NCBI GenBank assembly: GCA_022827095.1
Contig: JAJDTP010000016.1
Span: forward strand, 124,001-188,000
Reading direction: 5' to 3'
DNA: 64,000 bases
DNA from: Dehalococcoidia bacterium
GTDB lineage: Bacteria; Chloroflexota; Dehalococcoidia; Lucifugimonadales; UBA3495
A program made the translations under genes and the position numbers. Below, piece by piece: positions 18,125 to 28,114 of this stretch. Each line of letters begins with the position of its first letter. The first letter of the stretch is position 1. The notes beneath the pieces were generated by a model that was given only the letters and a program-made list of their open reading frames with translations, ran no database searches and had not been told where the DNA came from.

Positions 18125-18757
18125 ATGGCCAGCGATCCGAACAGAGACAACGCCGGAATCATCGGGCACCAAGGGAGAAAGACCCCATTCGACCACACCG
18201 ACGAGGGCGACGCGGTCGTAGATCAAGCCTACGCCATATATGACGCCAAAATCCGCCATCTGGTTGAACCGGGACACCACGGTGAATACCTTACCTTGGA
18301 TGTGATTACCGGCGAGTACGAGATCGACCCCGACAGCCTGGCGGCCAATCTCAGGATGCTCGATCGCTATTCTCCAGCAACACTGGTCTCACTGCGCATC
18401 GGCTACCCTGCGTTCGGCACTTTCGGCATGCGCGCCAGGCCGGTGCCCGACGATGAAACCGGAGTTGCCAATCAGGGGACAAGCAAGGCGCTCGTTCCCG
18501 TTCCTGGTCAAGAGGACTCGATCGTAGCGCAAGCCATAGCGATCTATGACGCCAATATCCGCCATCTGGTCGAACCTGAACACCACGGAGAGTACATTAC
18601 GCTGGACGTCAAAACTGGCGAGTATGAGTTCGACGCCGATGGCTTGGCGGCCAATTTCAGAATGCTGGAGCGCCATTCTCCGGAGACGCTGGTCACGCTG
18701 CGCATCGGCTACCCCGCATATGGGACTTTCGTAGGATGGCAGGGAGTTTTCCCGTGA
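18125..18757 (+). CDS. Unknown protein with two tandem copies of a ~65-residue domain
   Basis: A 210-residue protein with an AGGAGGG site. Two internal copies are evident, about residues 35-100 and 140-205. Each runs I-Y-D-A-(K/N)-I-R-H-L-V-E-P, H-H-G-E-Y-(L/I)-T-L-D-V, T-G-E-Y-E, D-(S/G)-L-A-A-N, and ends (L/T)-L-R-I-G-Y-P-A-(F/Y)-G-T-F. From memory the domain resembles small one-domain proteins (V-E-P-E-H-x-G-(K/E)-(F/Y) type) that in other genomes are often encoded beside clan AA aspartic proteases; such a protease is present here at 47.6 kb but not adjacent. Function unknown. The two copies are well diverged at DNA level, so the duplication is not recent. Confidence 0.75.
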   Translation: MASDPNRDNAGIIGHQGRKTPFDHTDEGDAVVDQAYAIYDAKIRHLVEPGHHGEYLTLDVITGEYEIDPDSLAANLRMLDRYSPATLVSLRIGYPAFGTFGMRARPVPDDETGVANQGTSKALVPVPGQEDSIVAQAIAIYDANIRHLVEPEHHGEYITLDVKTGEYEFDADGLAANFRMLERHSPETLVTLRIGYPAYGTFVGWQGVFP

Positions 18758-19023
18758 CCACTAGACTGACGCCGTCCCTGTCGAGAGTTTTAGCTCCGAC
18801 GGCCATGCATTCGACAGTAGCGCTATGGACCTACTGATGCTAGACTAAAGTGGCGGGAATTGGGCCGGTAAAGGGGGGGTCCTCGGATTCGATTCCGAGC
18901 GCCATCACTGGTCTCGGTGTATCTCTCACCCTAGTGTGCTTACGCTGGGCTTTTCCCATTTTATGGGCTCGGACAGTGTGGTTCGTGCGGTACAAATTGC
19001 GACCGACAGAGGAGGTACCCATT

Positions 19024-19194
19024 ATGAGGCCTAAGTTCAAATCACTGGTCAAAGGAATCCTGGAAGCTACCTTGAATGCCGGGGCCAGTGTGGTGACTGA
19101 AATGTGGCCTCCTTTACCGCCCCAACTCCTGCCCATCGGTTGCGCCTACCGCCAAAGTGCGCTAGCATTTTTGCCGAAATTGCGCCGTCCATGA
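19024..19194 (+). CDS. Possible small protein upstream of nickel superoxide dismutase
   Basis: A 56-codon frame with a very good ribosome site (GAGGAGG, eight bases before the ATG), ending 47 bases before the sodN start. The N-terminal part looks like an amphipathic helix (K-S-L-V-K-G-I-L-E-A); the rest is Pro-rich and unremarkable. No family is recognised. It may be a leader peptide or a chance frame. The remainder of the 18758-19241 gap shows no gene. Confidence 0.35.
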   Translation: MRPKFKSLVKGILEATLNAGASVVTEMWPPLPPQLLPIGCAYRQSALAFLPKLRRP

Positions 19195-19241
19195 CGGTTG
19201 TCCACCCCCCGTTGTCATCACCCGAAAGGAGACTGCACACG

Positions 19242-19712
19242 ATGTTCAATCCCATCGCCGCCCTGAAGCCTCGCACGGCCCACGCCCACTGCGATATCCC
19301 CTGCGGTATCTACGACCCCATCGTGGCCAAGATGGCCGCCCAGACCGTGCAGAAGATGGTCCTCCGCATGCAGAACCTGGAGGCTCCGCAGCCCGGCGCC
19401 CCGGCCGCAGACCGCCAGTCCTTCGCCAACACCTTCTCCCGCTACGTCACCGTCAAGGAAGAGCACGCCGAGAAGTGCAAGGAAGAGCTGCGCATCCTCT
19501 GGGCCGACTACGCCTGGCCCGGCACCGACGCCAACGAAATCGCCGGCAAATTCAACGCCGCGCTCAAGCTGGCCGGCCAGTGCAAGCAGACCGTCAGCAT
19601 GGAGAACGCCGAGGCCCTGGTCGCCGCCTGCGACGACATCGCCACCGCCTTCTGGTCCACCAAGAACGTCGAGTACAGCGACCCTAACGCCGCCGCCCGC
19701 TACGGCACCTAA
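19242..19712 (+). CDS. sodN: Nickel-containing superoxide dismutase precursor
   Basis: A 156-residue precursor. The nickel hook H-C-D-I-P-C-G-I-Y-D-P lies at residues 16-26; in known NiSODs the leader is removed so that this His becomes residue 1 and, with its amine, the first peptide N and the two Cys, binds nickel. The leader here is 15 residues (M-F-N-P-I-A-A-L-K-P-R-T-A-H-A). The rest is the expected four-helix bundle. Start chosen by the AAGGAG site and leader length; an in-frame upstream extension is not supported. The usual neighbour sodX (maturation peptidase) is absent here. NiSOD removes superoxide without iron or manganese and is common in marine bacteria. Confidence 0.95.
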   Translation: MFNPIAALKPRTAHAHCDIPCGIYDPIVAKMAAQTVQKMVLRMQNLEAPQPGAPAADRQSFANTFSRYVTVKEEHAEKCKEELRILWADYAWPGTDANEIAGKFNAALKLAGQCKQTVSMENAEALVAACDDIATAFWSTKNVEYSDPNAAARYGT

Positions 19713-19726
19713 ACTCACCCGAAAAC

Positions 19727-19765
19727 GTCATTCCGGCGAAAGCCGGAATCCAGTGGGGCGAATGA

Positions 19766-19779
<14 letters not shown>
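19727..19779. repeat. Joined palindromes: C-family unit (GCGAAAGCCGGAATCC) and D-family unit (GGGGCGAAT..ATTCGCCCC)
   Basis: GTCATTCCGGCGAAAGCCGG at 19727 runs into GGGGCGAATGATCATTCGCC at 19756-19779. The second unit contains the stop codon and the last codons of recQ, and a second copy stands just upstream of the recQ start. Confidence 0.85.
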
Positions 19780-22111
<2,332 letters not shown>

Positions 22112-22123
22112 GCAGAAAATCCA

Positions 22124-22150
22124 TAGGGGCGAATAGTTATTCGCCCCTAC
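22124..22150. repeat. D-family palindrome upstream of recQ
   Basis: TAGGGGCGAAT, four bases, then ATTCGCCCCTA: a near-perfect 11-bp stem 12 bases upstream of the recQ start. Same unit as at 19756-19779 beyond the other end of the gene. Confidence 0.85.
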
Positions 22151-22175
22151 ACACTGTTCCCAGAGCGGAGACCAA

Positions 22176-23462
22176 CTATCCCAATCCCGCCAACGCTTCG
22201 CCCACCACCTCAATCGTCCGATCAATGTCTTCATTGGTGTGGGCAATGGAGACGAACCCCGCCTCGAACTGGGAAGGCGCGATGTACACGCCCCGGTCCA
22301 GCAGCGCATGCATGTATCTCCCGTAGGCCGCCGTGTCCGACTGCTCCACCTCGGCCAGCGCCGACATCGGCCCGGCGTTGAAAAAGCCGGTGAACATCGA
22401 CGCCACGCGGTTGATCGTCGACGGTACTTCGGCCCGGGCGAATGCCGCGCTGACGCCGTCGGTCAGGCGCACCGCCGTGGCTTCCAGTTGATCGTACACG
22501 CCCGGGCGTCCCAGTTCGGTCAGCGTAGCCACGCCGGCGGCGACGGCCAGCGGGTTGCCGGATAGCGTGCCGGCCTGGTACATCGGTCCAAGAGGAGCGA
22601 CCTGCTGCATGACCTCGCTGCGCCCGCCGTAAGCGCCCACGGGCAGCCCACCGCCGATAATCTTGCCCATCGTGGTGATGTCCGGCGTTATTCCGAAGAG
22701 CGTCTGCGCTCCGCCGTAGGCCACGCGAAAGCCGGTGATCACCTCGTCGAATATGAGCAGGGCCCCGTTGGCCTCGGTGACGCTGCGCAGGCCCTCCAGG
22801 AAACCCTCGGCCGGCGGCACTACGCCCATGTTGCCCGCCACGGGTTCGACGATAACGGCCGCGATATCGTCGGGCCACGCATCGAACAAACCCTGCACGG
22901 AAGCGATCTCGTTGAAAGTGGCAATCAGGGTTTCGGCGGCGTAGGCCTCCGGAACGCCCGCGCTGGTAGGAACGCCGTGGGTCAGTGCGCCGGAGCCGGC
23001 CGCCACCAGCAACCCGTCGGCGTGACCGTGGTAGTTGCCGGCGAATTTCACGATCTTGTCGCGGCCGGTGTAGGCCCGGGCCAGCCGCAGCGCGGTCATG
23101 CACGCTTCGGTGCCGGAGTTGACGAGGCGCACCTGGTCGACCGAAGGTAGGGCGGCGCAGATCATCTCGGCCAACTCCACTTCCTGCTCCACCGGCGCGC
23201 CAAAGGAGGTGCCGTCCGCCGCCGCCCGCTGCACGGCCTCCACCACCGCGGGGTGCGCGTGCCCCAGCGCCAAGGGTCCCCAGGACCCCAGGTAGTCGAT
23301 GTACTCGTTGCCGTCCACGTCCCATACGCGGGAGCCGGCCCCGCGCGCGATGAACGGCGGTGTCCCCTCCACTGCGCGAAATGACCGCACCGGACTGTTC
23401 ACTCCACCGGGAATCACCCTCTGCGCCTGTTCGAAAAGCTGCTGGGACCTACCTTGCTGCAT
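22176..23462 (-). CDS. hemL: Glutamate-1-semialdehyde 2,1-aminomutase
   Basis: A 428-residue PLP enzyme that converts glutamate-1-semialdehyde to 5-aminolevulinate, the second step of the C5 route begun by HemA encoded in the same block. The PLP lysine is Lys 267 in T-T-M-G-K-I-I-G-G-G; N-S-G-T-E-A and F-D-E-V-I-T-G-F-R are also intact. The ATG at 23462 with GAGGAG is preferred to an in-frame GTG 39 bases upstream. Last hem gene of the minus-strand block. Confidence 0.96.
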   Translation of the reverse strand: MQQGRSQQLFEQAQRVIPGGVNSPVRSFRAVEGTPPFIARGAGSRVWDVDGNEYIDYLGSWGPLALGHAHPAVVEAVQRAAADGTSFGAPVEQEVELAEMICAALPSVDQVRLVNSGTEACMTALRLARAYTGRDKIVKFAGNYHGHADGLLVAAGSGALTHGVPTSAGVPEAYAAETLIATFNEIASVQGLFDAWPDDIAAVIVEPVAGNMGVVPPAEGFLEGLRSVTEANGALLIFDEVITGFRVAYGGAQTLFGITPDITTMGKIIGGGLPVGAYGGRSEVMQQVAPLGPMYQAGTLSGNPLAVAAGVATLTELGRPGVYDQLEATAVRLTDGVSAAFARAEVPSTINRVASMFTGFFNAGPMSALAEVEQSDTAAYGRYMHALLDRGVYIAPSQFEAGFVSIAHTNEDIDRTIEVVGEALAGLG

Positions 23463-23497
23463 TGTGGATGTCTCCTCGACGCGTGGATAAGTTACGT

Positions 23498-23710
23498 TCA
23501 CGCCAGCATCAGGCGCTCACCCTTGGGTTCCGGTTTCGGATCGTTGAATTTTCTCGCGGTGTCAATCCATAGACTGATCGCGTCATTGACATTCTTGAGC
23601 GCAGCCACCTGTGTATTTCCGTGGGCCGCGCAACCCGGGAGTTGCGGGACTTCCGCAATAAACACGCCGTCAGCATCGCTCCAGTAGAGGATGATCTCGT
23701 ACTTGTACAC
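23498..23710 (-). CDS. Orphan HicB-like (UPF0150) protein
   Basis: A 70-residue HicB-type domain: Y-K-Y-E-I-I-L-Y-W-S-D-A-D-G-V-F-(I)-A-E-V-P-Q-L-P-G-C-A-A-H-G is the standard N-terminal motif and the end G-E-R-L-M-L-A is also typical. GTG start at 23710 with GAAGG upstream. HicB proteins usually neutralise HicA RNA-cleaving toxins, but no HicA frame is found on either side, and there is no DNA-binding tail. It may be a solitary antitoxin remnant or a regulator of another protein. It sits between the cupin and hemL genes. Confidence 0.75.
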   Translation of the reverse strand: MYKYEIILYWSDADGVFIAEVPQLPGCAAHGNTQVAALKNVNDAISLWIDTARKFNDPKPEPKGERLMLA

Positions 23711-23874
23711 AGCGGCCTTCACAGTCTGCCCGACGAGGATCCTCCGCTTTAACCGGTCGTAGCGACCATTGTACGAACTCAACTCAGCACGCCGGAGCGT
23801 CAATGCCCGGAACGGCCCCGATTGGAGCCGTTCCTGCGCATATTGAGTTTGCCTGCGGCGGCAACGGTATGATG

Positions 23875-24447
23875 CTAGCGGTCCATCACCACCATGGTGC
23901 CTTCATCGGGGTTGTACTGGTAGCGAGTCACGCGGTCCAGTTTCTGGGACTCCAGTCGCACCACCACCGCGCGGTCGCCGGTCACGTTCAGCGTGTTGTG
24001 GATCTCGCCGGGCAGGAAGAAGGCCACCTTGCCGTCCTCCTGCACGAAGTCGCCGGTCTCCTGTATCTGGACGGAGTCGACGCCCTCGCCGGGGTAGAAC
24101 CAGCGCCACTTGGTCTGCTTGATCGCGCCGTCGTACACGCCGTACACCACCCACGCGGCTCCGTGGTCGTGGGGCAGGTTGTCCTGGTCGGGCTTCTGCA
24201 CCGACGCCATCAGCCAGAAACCGCCGCCGGGGTGCCCGTAGTCCTCGTCCAGGTGCAGGTCATAGCGTCCGTATCCACCCTCGTCGGGCAGTTCCAGGCG
24301 TTCTTCAAGCCAACCCGGAGTGGCCAGCAGGCGCTCCATGTGCTTGGCGACGCCTGAGGCCTGTGCCAGCGCGTCCTGCGTGGTGTCGAAAATCTCGCGC
24401 ACGTCGTCGATGAATGTGTCAACCGAATAGGCCGTGGTCTGTGTCAT
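23875..24447 (-). CDS. Cupin-fold protein, cysteine-dioxygenase-like
   Basis: A 190-residue protein with a cupin-like metal site: P-H-D-H-G-A-A-W-V-V-Y-G-V-Y-D-G in the middle and G-E-I-H-N-T-L-N toward the C-terminus. The H-D-H-G order and spacing resemble the cysteine dioxygenase/uncharacterised 2OG-independent cupins rather than auxin-binding types. Start at 24447 has a GAGGAGG site; a longer frame overlaps hemB and is rejected. Substrate unknown. Its place between hemB and hemL may simply reflect co-transcription. Confidence 0.7.
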   Translation of the reverse strand: MTQTTAYSVDTFIDDVREIFDTTQDALAQASGVAKHMERLLATPGWLEERLELPDEGGYGRYDLHLDEDYGHPGGGFWLMASVQKPDQDNLPHDHGAAWVVYGVYDGAIKQTKWRWFYPGEGVDSVQIQETGDFVQEDGKVAFFLPGEIHNTLNVTGDRAVVVRLESQKLDRVTRYQYNPDEGTMVVMDR

Positions 24448-24550
24448 TTCGCGCCTCCTCGTAGTCCCATGTCTTCTCGGATTCATTGTGAAAGGGATGA
24501 TGGAGCATGTCAACGTGCCGGATTCTTCCGACCCGTAGCGGGTCTCGACC

Positions 24551-25534
24551 CTACTCCAGCCCCTGCAGCCAGCGGGCCACTTCCTTGGCATGATAGGAGA
24601 TGATGATGTCCGCGCCGGCGCGGCGGATGGCCGTCAGCAGTTCCAGCGTGATGGGCTTTTCGTCGATCCAGCCAGCGCGTGATGCGGCCTTCACCATGGA
24701 ATACTCGCCGCTCACGTTGTACGCCGCCAGCGGGTAGTCGTACCGTTCCCGGGCCTCCTTGATCACGTCCATGTATGCCATGGCCGGCTTAACCATGACG
24801 ATGTCCGCCCCCTCGGCGATGTCCGACTCGATCTCCCGCATGGCCATGCGGCGGTTGGCCGGATCCATCTGGTAACTGCGGCGGTCGCCGAACTGCGGAG
24901 TGGAGTCGGCGGCGACGCGGAATGGCCCGTAGAACGATGATGCGTATTTGGCCGCGTAGCCCATGATCGGCGTGTCGTCGTACCCATGGGCGTCCAGGGT
25001 CTCTCGTATGGCGCGCACCTGCCCGTCCATCATCGAGGACGGCGCGACCATATCGGCTCCAGCCTGGACCTGCGTCAGCGCCGACCGGGCCAGCAGTTCC
25101 AGCGTGGCGTCGTTGTCGATCCGGTCGCCGTCGATTACGCCGCAGTGGCCGTGGTCAGTGTACTCGCACAGGCACACGTCACCGATCACCATGAGCCCCG
25201 GCGCCCGTTCCTTGATGGTGCGGGTTGCCTCTTGGATTATCCCTTCGGGATCGTACGCCCCGCTCCCGATGCCGTCCTTTTCCGGAGGCAGGCCGAACAG
25301 CAGCACTGACGGGATGCCCAGCTCAACAACCTCGTCGATTTCCTCGCCCAGGCGATCGATGGAGGTGTGATAACACCCGGGCATCGGCTCAATCTCGTCC
25401 CGAATATTCTCGCCGTGGGTGACGAACATCGGGTAGATGAAGTTGGCGGCGCTGATGCGGGTTTCCCGCACCATCTCCCGCACGGGCGCTTTCTCCCGCA
25501 ACCGGCGCATGCGCAGATCTGGGTGCTTCAGCAT
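24551..25534 (-). CDS. hemB: Porphobilinogen synthase (5-aminolevulinate dehydratase)
   Basis: A 327-residue enzyme that condenses two 5-aminolevulinates. The active-site lysines are Lys 196 (M-G-Y-A-A-K-Y-A-S) and Lys 249 (M-V-K-P-A). The zinc-type triad Cys 121, Cys 123 and Cys 131 (D-V-C-L-C-E-Y-T-D-H-G-H-C) is present, so it is a zinc enzyme. ATG with GGAGGG; upstream in-frame codons are in repeats. Part of the minus-strand tetrapyrrole block. Confidence 0.97.
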   Translation of the reverse strand: MLKHPDLRMRRLREKAPVREMVRETRISAANFIYPMFVTHGENIRDEIEPMPGCYHTSIDRLGEEIDEVVELGIPSVLLFGLPPEKDGIGSGAYDPEGIIQEATRTIKERAPGLMVIGDVCLCEYTDHGHCGVIDGDRIDNDATLELLARSALTQVQAGADMVAPSSMMDGQVRAIRETLDAHGYDDTPIMGYAAKYASSFYGPFRVAADSTPQFGDRRSYQMDPANRRMAMREIESDIAEGADIVMVKPAMAYMDVIKEARERYDYPLAAYNVSGEYSMVKAASRAGWIDEKPITLELLTAIRRAGADIIISYHAKEVARWLQGLE

Positions 25535-25594
25535 GATGTCCCTCCTTCTATTTCCCGTCATTCCAGCCCGTTGTCCGCCATTGCGGCCCATTTC

Positions 25595-25625
25595 CCGTCA
25601 TTCCGGCGAAAGCCGGAATCCAGAC
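25595..25625. repeat. C-family palindrome in the end of cobA-hemD
   Basis: GTCATTCCGGCGAAAGCCGG followed by AATCCAG. It encodes the last residues (S-G-F-R-L-S-P-E) and stop of the upstream cobA-hemD gene. Confidence 0.85.
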
Positions 25626-27166
25626 TGGTCATGGGTGAGGCCGGAGAAATGGCTGGTCAGCGCGTCGGCCAACCCTTCCACGTTGTGTTCTGCGGCGATG
25701 ATGTCAACAGTCAATCCCAATTCCTGGGCCGTGGCCGCTGTGATCGGGCCGATGCACGCGATGGCGCTGGACTCCAGCAGATGGCGGTCAGCGCCCAGGA
25801 TGTCTACTAGGTTCCGCGCTGTTGACGAACTAGTGAAGGTTACCACATCGATCCCCTGCTCAAACGCGGCCCGCGCTTTCTCTTCGATGCCTTCCGGCCG
25901 CGCGTTGCGGTACGCTGGGACCAGCCGCACGTTGGCTCCCAGCTTCTTCAGCCCGGCGGCCAGCGCATCCCGCCCGATGGCGGAGCCGGGCAGCAACACC
26001 AGGCGTCCATCCCAGTCCCGGCCGGAAAGCTCGGCGGTCACCTCTTCGGATACCGAGCGTTTCGGAATGAAGTCGGGCTCGATCCCACGTTCCCGCAACG
26101 CCCTGGCCGTCGCCGGCCCGATGGCGCCCACCGTCGCGCCGGCGAAATACCGCGCGTCTTTTCCCAACGCCCGCAACCTTTCCCAGACGTGTTCCACTGA
26201 GTTGACGCTGGCGAATATTATCCATCGTCCGGGTACCTCCGCGGCGTCGGTCAGGGCTTGGTCGAGTTCGCCGTAGTCGTCCAGGGGACCGATCTCGATG
26301 GACGGTAATTCGACCGGTTGCGCCCCCAGATCCTTGAGCAACTCAATGAGCCGCGACGCCTGCGTTCGGGAGCGGGTCACGAGCACGCGCTTGCCCCACA
26401 GAGGCCGGCGATCAAACCAGCCGATTTCCTCCCGTAGCCGAGCCACTTCGCCGATGATGGCGATCACCGGCGCGCCGATCCCGGCGGACTTCCCCCGTTC
26501 TGCGATGTCGGACAGCGTGCCCGTGACCGTGCGCTGCCGGCTCCAGGTGCCCCACTGCACCAGCGCGGCGGGAGTGTCCCCGGACATGCCATGAGCCTGG
26601 AGCGTGGCCGCGATGCCAGGGAGCGCCGCCCAACCCATCAGGGTCACCAGCGTGCCTCCCGTTTTGGCCAGAGCCGACCAGTCGGTGGTGGTCTCGCCCT
26701 TGCTTGGGTCCTCGCTGCCGGTCACGATGGTGACCGCGGTGGACACACCCCGGTGCGTGACCGGTATGCCGGCATACGCGGCGGCAGCAACGGCCGAGGT
26801 GACCCCGGGCACTATCTCGAACGGAACGCCGGCCTCGCTCAGAGCCTGGGCCTCCTCGCCACCCCTGCCGAAGACGAACGGGTCGCCGCCCTTGAGTCGC
26901 ACCACCGTCTTGCCCGCCAACCCCTCTGCAACCAGCAGCCGGTTGATTTCCGCCTGGGTCAAAGCCTGCCGGCCGCGTTCCTTGCCCACAAACACCCGCT
27001 CCGCCGACGCCAACCCCAGCAGCGACGGGTCCAGCAGCCGGTCGTACACCACCACCTGCGCGCCGGCCAACGCCTGGGCGCCCTTGACGGTGAGCAGGCC
27101 GGGATCGCCGGGGCCGGCCCCAACCAGATAAACCTTGCCGATGTTTGCGGTGTCAACCGATGACAT
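25598..27166 (-). CDS. cobA-hemD: Fused uroporphyrinogen-III C-methyltransferase / uroporphyrinogen-III synthase
   Basis: A 522-residue fusion. Residues about 10-250 are the SUMT domain: V-G-A-G-P-G-D-P-G-L-L-T, then V-V-R-L-K-G-G-D-P-F-V-F-G-R-G-G-E-E, then the V-P-G-V-T-S-A block. Residues about 262-510 are HemD (K-R-V-L-V-T-R near 263; F-T-S-S-S-T-A-R-N near 450). One protein would therefore close the tetrapyrrole ring and methylate it to precorrin-2, committing it to siroheme/B12. The last dozen residues come from a palindromic repeat and have no family counterpart. Start ATG at 27166 lacks a clear Shine-Dalgarno sequence. Confidence 0.95.
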   Translation of the reverse strand: MSSVDTANIGKVYLVGAGPGDPGLLTVKGAQALAGAQVVVYDRLLDPSLLGLASAERVFVGKERGRQALTQAEINRLLVAEGLAGKTVVRLKGGDPFVFGRGGEEAQALSEAGVPFEIVPGVTSAVAAAAYAGIPVTHRGVSTAVTIVTGSEDPSKGETTTDWSALAKTGGTLVTLMGWAALPGIAATLQAHGMSGDTPAALVQWGTWSRQRTVTGTLSDIAERGKSAGIGAPVIAIIGEVARLREEIGWFDRRPLWGKRVLVTRSRTQASRLIELLKDLGAQPVELPSIEIGPLDDYGELDQALTDAAEVPGRWIIFASVNSVEHVWERLRALGKDARYFAGATVGAIGPATARALRERGIEPDFIPKRSVSEEVTAELSGRDWDGRLVLLPGSAIGRDALAAGLKKLGANVRLVPAYRNARPEGIEEKARAAFEQGIDVVTFTSSSTARNLVDILGADRHLLESSAIACIGPITAATAQELGLTVDIIAAEHNVEGLADALTSHFSGLTHDQSGFRLSPE

Positions 27167-27187
27167 AGAAGGAGCGGAACCTGGTAG

Positions 27188-27661
27188 TCAGTTGGTCCGT
27201 CTGCCGATGAGGGACTGGATCGCCACCATCTTGCGCTCGTCGGCGCTGGTTTGCATGAAGCTCTCAATGGCCGCTTCGGCCAAGTTTATCCAGTCCAGCG
27301 TCTGAATCAGGGTAAATGTTGTGTTTGGATCATAATCTGATCGGTGTCGCTGGTCTTGCAGCTGCGCGAATACGTCCGCGAACTGTTGGACTTGTAGAGA
27401 GAACAGGCTCCGGTTTTGCAGCAGGTTTCGCTTGGCTGCACTGTGGTTGAGACCACGGTAGATACGAAACCAAACGTGTTCAGTCAACGGGTCATGAGGT
27501 GTACCGACAAGACAGTCAGCATTGCTGCTGGCCAGCGCGTGGAACATGGCGTAATACGCGGTGCTGACGGCCCGGCGCAATGAGTCCTGTAAGGGTTGGG
27601 TGTCAGGGTGTGGTACGGCGGTCAGCAATCGGCTGGTTGCAATAAGGTCTTGCCAGCGCAT
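27188..27661 (-). CDS. HEPN-domain protein (possible toxin of a HEPN/MNT-like pair)
   Basis: A 157-residue, mostly helical protein. Residues 26-41 (D-S-L-R-R-A-V-S-T-A-Y-Y-A-M-F-H) and 102-111 (Q-D-Q-R-H-R-S-D-Y-D) match the HEPN pattern of the type R-x-A-Y-Y-A-x-F-H and late R-x-R-x-D-Y. The canonical R-x4-6-H RNase motif is not clean: Arg 105-His 106 are adjacent. The ATG shares a base with the stop of the upstream gene (TGATG), so the two are translationally coupled, as in HEPN/MNT toxin-antitoxin modules. Placed between hemC and cobA-hemD. RNase or tRNA-modifying role is inference. Confidence 0.65.
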   Translation of the reverse strand: MRWQDLIATSRLLTAVPHPDTQPLQDSLRRAVSTAYYAMFHALASSNADCLVGTPHDPLTEHVWFRIYRGLNHSAAKRNLLQNRSLFSLQVQQFADVFAQLQDQRHRSDYDPNTTFTLIQTLDWINLAEAAIESFMQTSADERKMVAIQSLIGRRTN

Positions 27662-27996
27662 CAGCCCTGCCTGTCCCACGGGCGCGCCGCTTCCCTCTCG
27701 GACAGCAGTTGGTGGTATTCGGCCTTGGGGATGTACGACACGGAGGGGATATGCCGTATTCCGATTTCGCACAACTGCGGCCCTATCTCGCCGTGCAGTG
27801 CGATGAGCGATCGGAAGTCCAGATCTTCCCGGGAACCTTCATAGATAGCGCGCATGTCGAGGAACTCTTCGTCTTCCGCGTTCCTGGCCACTTCGGCGTG
27901 AATGTCGCAAAACCACACCGAGCCGTGGGACTGGGCGCGAAGACCAGCCAGGATAATCTGCTTGGCCTTTTCCTGCGTTTCCAGTGCGATTGTCAT
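27661..27996 (-). CDS. Degenerate MNT-nucleotidyltransferase-like partner of the HEPN gene
   Basis: A 111-residue protein with a GGGAG site, overlapping the HEPN start by one base. The second half (L-H-G-E-I-G-P-Q-L-C-E-I-G-I, then S-V-S-Y-I-P-K-A-E-Y) resembles the helix-strand end of MNT-type minimal nucleotidyltransferases, but the catalytic G-S-x-A-x-G and D-x-D motifs are missing. The protein may have lost the fold's active site, or may be an unrelated antitoxin. The call rests more on the gene pair than on the sequence. Confidence 0.45.
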   Translation of the reverse strand: MTIALETQEKAKQIILAGLRAQSHGSVWFCDIHAEVARNAEDEEFLDMRAIYEGSREDLDFRSLIALHGEIGPQLCEIGIRHIPSVSYIPKAEYHQLLSEREAARPWDRQG

Positions 27997-28114
27997 GGTT
28001 TGCGCTCCCTGCCGTTGATCACGGTTGGGTTTGATGCTAGTGGTGTGCATTGGGCCGGTCAAGTTTCGGATGCGTGGCCGATAAGACAGCGGAGGGTGAC
28101 ACGTTCACCTACGT

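Noticed and set aside
18878-18904. tRNA-like T-arm (GGATTCGATTCCGAG)
   Set aside because: The stem-loop is a simple palindrome; the T-loop has the wrong closing pair and no D-arm, anticodon arm or acceptor stem can be formed around it.
23711-23803. HicA toxin upstream of the HicB-like gene
   Set aside because: The in-frame upstream residues show no HicA motif (no G-S-H-x-x-x motif) and are better seen as untranslated.
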